A stretch of DNA of 64,000 nucleotides from Neisseria flavescens (GTDB lineage Bacteria; Pseudomonadota; Gammaproteobacteria; Burkholderiales; Neisseriaceae), in the NCBI RefSeq assembly GCF_005221285.1, contig NZ_CP039886.1, positions 1,798,001 to 1,862,000 on the forward strand, read 5' to 3'. Of this stretch, positions 60,713 to 64,000 are shown piece by piece. A program made the position numbers and the translations under genes. A model generated the notes under the pieces. It was not told where the DNA came from. It saw only the letters and a program-made list of their open reading frames with translations, and ran no database searches. Numbering within the stretch: the stretch's first letter is position 1; each line of letters starts with the position of its first letter.

Positions 60713-61195
60713 TTATGCCTTCACATAATGCACAAACGCGTATTCGATACCTTTGGTGGAAACATGGTTTTCCCGAGAGGCTTCTTGCCATGTTTCTGCG
60801 GAGAATTCAGGAAAAAACGCATCGCCGTCCACATCCAAACCGACTTCGGTCAAACGCAAATCCGTGGCAATCGGCAGGGCTTGTGCATAAATTTGCGCGC
60901 CGCCCATGATGATGACTTCTTCAACCCCCTGACACAAAGCCAGCGCATCTTCCAAAGAAGCCGCCGTTTGCGCACCTTCGGCCTGATAATCTTGGCGGGT
61001 GATGACGATATTTTGACGGCCGGGCAATGGCTTGCGCGGCAGAGATTCCCATGTTTTGCGGCCCATAATGACGGGTTTGCCGGTGGTGTAGGATTTGAAA
61101 AAGGCAAAATCCTCGGGCAAATGCCAAGGCATGGTGTTGTTGATGCCGATACAGCGGCGGGCGGCATAGGCGGCGATAAGGGTGATTTTCGGCAT
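60713..61195 (-). CDS. folA: dihydrofolate reductase
   Basis: FolA reduces dihydrofolate with NADPH and is the trimethoprim target. The 160-residue protein shows ITLIAAYAARRCIGINNTMPWHLPED with the substrate-binding Trp and Glu/Asp, the GRKTWESLP segment (near 45) and IIMGGAQIYAQAL (near 93). Length is typical. Confidence 0.95.
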   Translation of the reverse strand: MPKITLIAAYAARRCIGINNTMPWHLPEDFAFFKSYTTGKPVIMGRKTWESLPRKPLPGRQNIVITRQDYQAEGAQTAASLEDALALCQGVEEVIIMGGAQIYAQALPIATDLRLTEVGLDVDGDAFFPEFSAETWQEASRENHVSTKGIEYAFVHYVKA

Positions 61196-61313
61196 AATGA
61201 AATCCGTTTGTAAAATAAAATGATTATAGCGGAAGGGATGCTGGATTAACGGAATATCCGTTGTTTTAAAAATGTTTCAACATTTATGAAATAGATATTT
61301 AAAATGCTTAATT

Positions 61314-61353
61314 TTGACAAAAATCATTTATTGTTCATTTTTTTAGGTATAAT
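61314..61353 (+). promoter_or_regulatory. candidate FNR-activated promoter of the fHbp homologue
   Basis: TTGACAAAAATCAT (61314-61327) matches the FNR site TTGAT-N4-ATCAA at eight of ten positions. A perfect TATAAT lies at 61348-61353, so the site would be centred about 40 bases before transcription start, close to the -41.5 of FNR class II promoters. No good -35 hexamer is present, which fits dependence on an activator. Meningococcal fhbp is known to be FNR-activated. Confidence 0.6.
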
Positions 61354-61385
61354 AAATATCATACCAAATAAAAAGGAAAAAAATA

Positions 61386-62186
61386 ATGAAAACCCTCCGC
61401 ATTTCTGCTTTGACTGCTTCCCTGTCTTTGATGTTGGCTGCCTGCGGCGGCGCAACAAGCGGCTTGTCGAATGCCGTGACCGAACCGCTCAATACGCATC
61501 CGAAAGGCGTGTTGTCCGTTGAATTGAACGAATCCGTCCCTGAAAACGGTACGTTGGAGCTGACGGCCAACGGTAAAACGCAAACCCTGCAAAAAGGCGG
61601 CAAACTCGATACCGGCTTTTTGAAAACCGATAAAGTATCTTCTTACGACTACGCCCAAAAAAAAATTGAGGTAAACGGCCAAGTCATCACTTTGGAAATG
61701 GGCGACTTCCAAGTGTATAAACAAAATTATTCCACTGTTGCCGCGCGTTACGCCAAACAAAAAGCCGATAAAGCGGGCAAGCTGCAAAACCTCGATACAT
61801 ACACATTCACCGTCGGCGAAGTCCAAGGCGATGAAACTGCATATCACAATTTACCCAAACAAGGCAGCTATCAGTATTCGGGTATTGCGTTTAACGGCGA
61901 TGACAACAGCGGCCGTCTGAAATACACCGTCGATTTCGATAAAAAACAAGGTCACGGCAAAATCAGCAGCATGGCTCCCGACAATAATGTCGACCTGCTT
62001 GCCGCAGGTATTGTCAATGTTGACAATAAAGCCACCATCAGCGGTAAAACCAGTTTGAATAGAGTGGAAAACGGCCATTATGATTTGAAACTCTTCGGTC
62101 CGCAGGCTGAAGAAATTGCCGGTAAGGCGCAAATCAAAGTTGGCGATTCCACCAAAGAAATCGGTTTGGCCGGTAAGAAAGAATAG
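61386..62186 (+). CDS. fhbp: factor H binding protein homologue (surface lipoprotein)
   Basis: The 266-residue lipoprotein has a signal with lipobox LAAC (Cys at about residue 20), followed by GGATSG. The rest matches the two-barrel fHbp layout along its length: SVELNESVPENGTLELTAN, KTDKVSSYDYA, ITLEMGDFQVYKQ (near residue 105), GIAFNGDDNSGRLKYTVDF (near 175), NNVDLLAAGI and a C-terminal LFGPQAEEIAGKAQI. In meningococci this protein binds human factor H. Binding by this divergent version is not certain. Neighbours are folA and asd. Confidence 0.88.
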   Translation: MKTLRISALTASLSLMLAACGGATSGLSNAVTEPLNTHPKGVLSVELNESVPENGTLELTANGKTQTLQKGGKLDTGFLKTDKVSSYDYAQKKIEVNGQVITLEMGDFQVYKQNYSTVAARYAKQKADKAGKLQNLDTYTFTVGEVQGDETAYHNLPKQGSYQYSGIAFNGDDNSGRLKYTVDFDKKQGHGKISSMAPDNNVDLLAAGIVNVDNKATISGKTSLNRVENGHYDLKLFGPQAEEIAGKAQIKVGDSTKEIGLAGKKE

Positions 62187-62190
62187 GAAA

Positions 62191-62219
62191 AAGGCCGTCT
62201 GAAAGGTTCAGACGGCCTT
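62191..62219. terminator. DUS-pair terminator after fhbp
   Basis: AAGGCCGTCTGAA (62191-62203) and TTCAGACGGCCTT (62207-62219), four bases after the stop codon. Confidence 0.85.
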
Positions 62220-62228
62220 GTTGTGACA

Positions 62229-62260
62229 AAAAAAGCAACGGCTCAAACCGTTGCTTTTTT
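62229..62260. terminator. terminator between fhbp and asd
   Basis: AAAAAAGCAACGG (62229-62241) and CCGTTGCTTTTTT (62248-62260), with A and T runs on both sides. It can serve convergent fhbp and asd. Confidence 0.85.
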
Positions 62261-62274
62261 CATGCCAACCTAAA

Positions 62275-63390
62275 TTACAGGCTGCCCAAGATAATGCGCA
62301 ATACGCGGCGCAACGGCTCGGCAGCACCCCACAAGAGTTGGTCGCCGACAGTGAATGCGCTGATGTATTCGCCGCCCATCTCCAGTTTGCGGATACGGCC
62401 GACAGGAACAGACAGCGTGCCGGTAACTTTGGCGGGTGTCAGCTCGTGGATGCTGGCTTCTTTTTCGTTAGGGATGACTTTCACCCAGTCGTTTGCACCT
62501 GCCAAGATGGCTTCGATTTCGGAAACGGGCAGGTCTTTTTTCAGCTTCAGGGTGAGGGCTTGGCTGTGGCAGCGCATAGAGCCGATGCGTACGCACAAGC
62601 CGTCGATTACGGTCGGATTATCGCTACGGCCGAGGATTTTGTTGGTTTCCACACCACCCTTCCATTCTTCTTTGGATTGGCCGTTGCCCAAGTCCACGTC
62701 AATCCACGGAATCAGGCTGCCGGCGAGCGGTACGCCGAAGTTGGCTTTCGGATAGTCTTCGCTGCGCAAGAAATCGGACACTTTGCGGTCGATGTCGAGA
62801 ATCGAGCCGGCAGGATCGGCAAGCTCGTCTGCCACTTTGGCGTGAATCGCGCCCATGCCGCTGATGAGTTCGCGCATGTTTTTCGCACCCGCGCCGGAAG
62901 CGGCTTGGTAGGTCATGCTGGTTGCCCATTCAACCAAATCGTTTTGGAACAGGCCACCCAAAGCCATCAGCATCAGAGAAACGGTACAGTTGCCGCCGAT
63001 GTAGTTTTTCACGCCGTTTTTGAGGCCGTTGTCGATAACGTTGCGGTTGACAGGGTCGAGGACGATAATCGCATCGTCTTTCATGCGCAGGGAAGAAGCC
63101 GCGTCAACCCAGTAGCCGTTCCAGCCGCTGTCGCGCAGGGCTTGGAATACGGATTTGGTGTAATCGCCGCCTTGGCAGGTAACGATGATGTCCATTTTTG
63201 CCAATTCGGCAACATCGTTGGCATCCAACAATGTTTTGGCTGCCTGACCGAAATCAGGGGCAGCGCCGCCGACGTTGGAAGTGGTAAAGAAAAACGCTTC
63301 GGGAATGTGGGCGAAGTCGTTTTCTTCTTGCATACGCTGCATCAAAACCGAACCGACCATGCCGCGCCAGCCGACGAAACCTACTTTCAT
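62275..63390 (-). CDS. asd: aspartate-semialdehyde dehydrogenase
   Basis: Asd makes aspartate semialdehyde for lysine/diaminopimelate, threonine and methionine. The 371-residue protein starts MKVGFVGWRGMVGSVLMQRM (NADP-binding fold). It shows the catalytic Cys in GGNCTVSLMLMALGG (near residue 135), the QAASGAGAKNMREL segment (near 162) and RIGSMRCHSQALTLKLK with the catalytic His (near 275). This is the gram-negative Asd subtype. AAGGAG precedes the ATG. Confidence 0.96.
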   Translation of the reverse strand: MKVGFVGWRGMVGSVLMQRMQEENDFAHIPEAFFFTTSNVGGAAPDFGQAAKTLLDANDVAELAKMDIIVTCQGGDYTKSVFQALRDSGWNGYWVDAASSLRMKDDAIIVLDPVNRNVIDNGLKNGVKNYIGGNCTVSLMLMALGGLFQNDLVEWATSMTYQAASGAGAKNMRELISGMGAIHAKVADELADPAGSILDIDRKVSDFLRSEDYPKANFGVPLAGSLIPWIDVDLGNGQSKEEWKGGVETNKILGRSDNPTVIDGLCVRIGSMRCHSQALTLKLKKDLPVSEIEAILAGANDWVKVIPNEKEASIHELTPAKVTGTLSVPVGRIRKLEMGGEYISAFTVGDQLLWGAAEPLRRVLRIILGSL

Positions 63391-63425
63391 ATGCTACTCC
63401 TTGAGAAGAAAATCCTGATAAGTTT

Positions 63426-63495
63426 TATAGTGCATTAACAAAAATCGGAACGGCATTGCCTGCCGCTTTGTTCAGATTTTTGTTAACCCACTATA
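63426..63495. repeat. short Correia-like element (70 bp) upstream of asd
   Basis: TATAGTGCATTAACAAAAATC at the left and the near-complement GATTTTTGTTAACCCACTATA at the right enclose only 28 bases. The ends match Correia terminal repeats, but the usual core is missing. It lies 36 bases upstream of the asd start, so it could influence asd expression. Confidence 0.8.
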
Positions 63496-63632
63496 ACAAA
63501 GGGGAAAACAAGTGTTTTAACGCCGTCTGCGGAAAATGTAAAGGTTTTTATCGAAATTTTTTAGAATGATGGAAAAATAGGTTAAGATGGCAATGAAATT
63601 GCATCTCATTAAATAGCACAGAGGAAGGTTAA

Positions 63633-64000
63633 ATGAGCGAAATCAATTTGTCGGATTTTCCTAAAACGGAAGTAGTGGATGTCCATATTGCTTCGCCGGG
63701 GGCGAGGGTTGCGGCATATTTGTTGAATAATTTGTTTAATGTTTTGATATGGGTACCATTCATTGTGATGGTAGTTTTCACTTTTGATGAAAGCAAAGAA
63801 TTGGTTTCGGAGTCTTCTCTTTCTAATCCCCCTGAATATTTTGCCATAACATTTTTTATTTCTTTGGCTGTCTATTTGGTTTTTGGTATCTTCCAACTGT
63901 ATTACATGAGCCGGTACGGTCAGTCTTTAGGTAAAAAAATTATGGGTATCCGGGTGTTAAAAAGTGACGGTAGCAATCCGGGTTTTGGTGGTACGGTTTT
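63633..64000 (+). CDS. RDD-family membrane protein, 3' end outside the window
   Basis: An ATG at 63633 with GAGGAAGG upstream opens a frame that runs off the window end. The start of an RDD domain is visible (SPGARVAAYLLNNLFNVLI with the Arg, near residue 25). A membrane segment (WVPFIVMVVF), a second segment (FAITFFISLAVYLVFGIFQ) and the conserved GQSLGKKIMGIRVL follow near residue 100. RDD proteins are small inner-membrane proteins, some thought to act in ion transport; the role here is unknown. Confidence 0.88.
   Translation, partial: MSEINLSDFPKTEVVDVHIASPGARVAAYLLNNLFNVLIWVPFIVMVVFTFDESKELVSESSLSNPPEYFAITFFISLAVYLVFGIFQLYYMSRYGQSLGKKIMGIRVLKSDGSNPGFGGTV

Noticed and set aside
61314..61353. 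TTGACA at 61314 and TATAAT at 61348 as a standard sigma-70 promoter
   Set aside because: The spacer is 28 bases, far from 17. The TTGACA is better explained as the left half of an FNR-type site.
62251..63438. Plus-strand open frame of 395 codons opposite asd
   Set aside because: It mirrors asd, has no domain, and would run through the terminator between fhbp and asd. Codon-bias shadow.
1..64000. tRNA or rRNA genes and riboswitches
   Set aside because: I saw no cloverleaf-like sequences, rRNA segments or recognisable riboswitch cores. A proper covariance search could still find small RNAs.

Overview
The window looks like chromosomal DNA of a commensal Neisseria. The evidence is the very large number of Neisseria DNA uptake sequences, mostly of the AG type (AGGCCGTCTGAA), many arranged as inverted pairs that act as terminators. 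Three Correia-type miniature elements and typical neisserial gene content support this. The AG dialect argues against N. meningitidis or N. gonorrhoeae, which use AT-DUS, and favours the N. subflava/flavescens side of the genus. The species call is inference.

Layout. 0.2-1.9 kb: acpP-fabF. 2.0-9.6 kb: an apparently complete filamentous prophage (inovirus) of Nf/MDA type on the minus strand. It carries a small ORF, a rolling-circle Rep, a probable ssDNA-binding protein, a coat protein, a second coat-like protein, a 22-codon hydrophobic ORF, a TspB-like adsorption protein, DUF2523 and Zot, followed by a structured non-coding region and an IS110/Piv recombinase. 9.9-14.4 kb: DUF2167, gltX, ydcF, arsC and a TlpA-like thioredoxin. 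14.5-22.4 kb: a type I restriction-modification operon (hsdM-rhuM-hsdS-hsdR). It is flanked by a 35-bp direct repeat and contains Pasteurellaceae uptake signals, so it is probably imported. 22.7-38 kb: core genes ftsEX, murA, metG, rsgA, an RNase II-like gene, xseB-ispA, ftsY and msrAB. 38.1-39.3 kb: an IS5-type element lying in a broken membrane-protein gene. 39.4-64 kb: purB, tsaC, purD, etfAB, waaC, pncA, trmO, gapA, lpxC, ggt, gnd, a 2-hydroxyacid dehydrogenase, dinG, folA, a factor H binding protein homologue, asd and the start of an RDD protein.

The most striking signal is replication and segregation architecture. I found 19 exact DnaA boxes (TTATCCACA, either strand) between 41.43 and 60.04 kb and none elsewhere. 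They are nearly symmetric around an AT-rich, gene-free 649-bp gap between gapA and lpxC (50,364-51,012). A perfect 16-bp parS site (47,748) and a 15/16 match (44,875) lie nearby. This window very probably contains the chromosomal origin and its ParB loading sites.

Other highlights are the fHbp homologue with a candidate FNR-activated promoter, AT-DUS sequences encoding Met-Pro-Ser-Glu inside tandem repeats of FtsY, and elaborate hairpins in the 5' part of the phage rep gene. All calls were made by eye from the sequence. Family assignments rest on recognised motifs, not on database searches.
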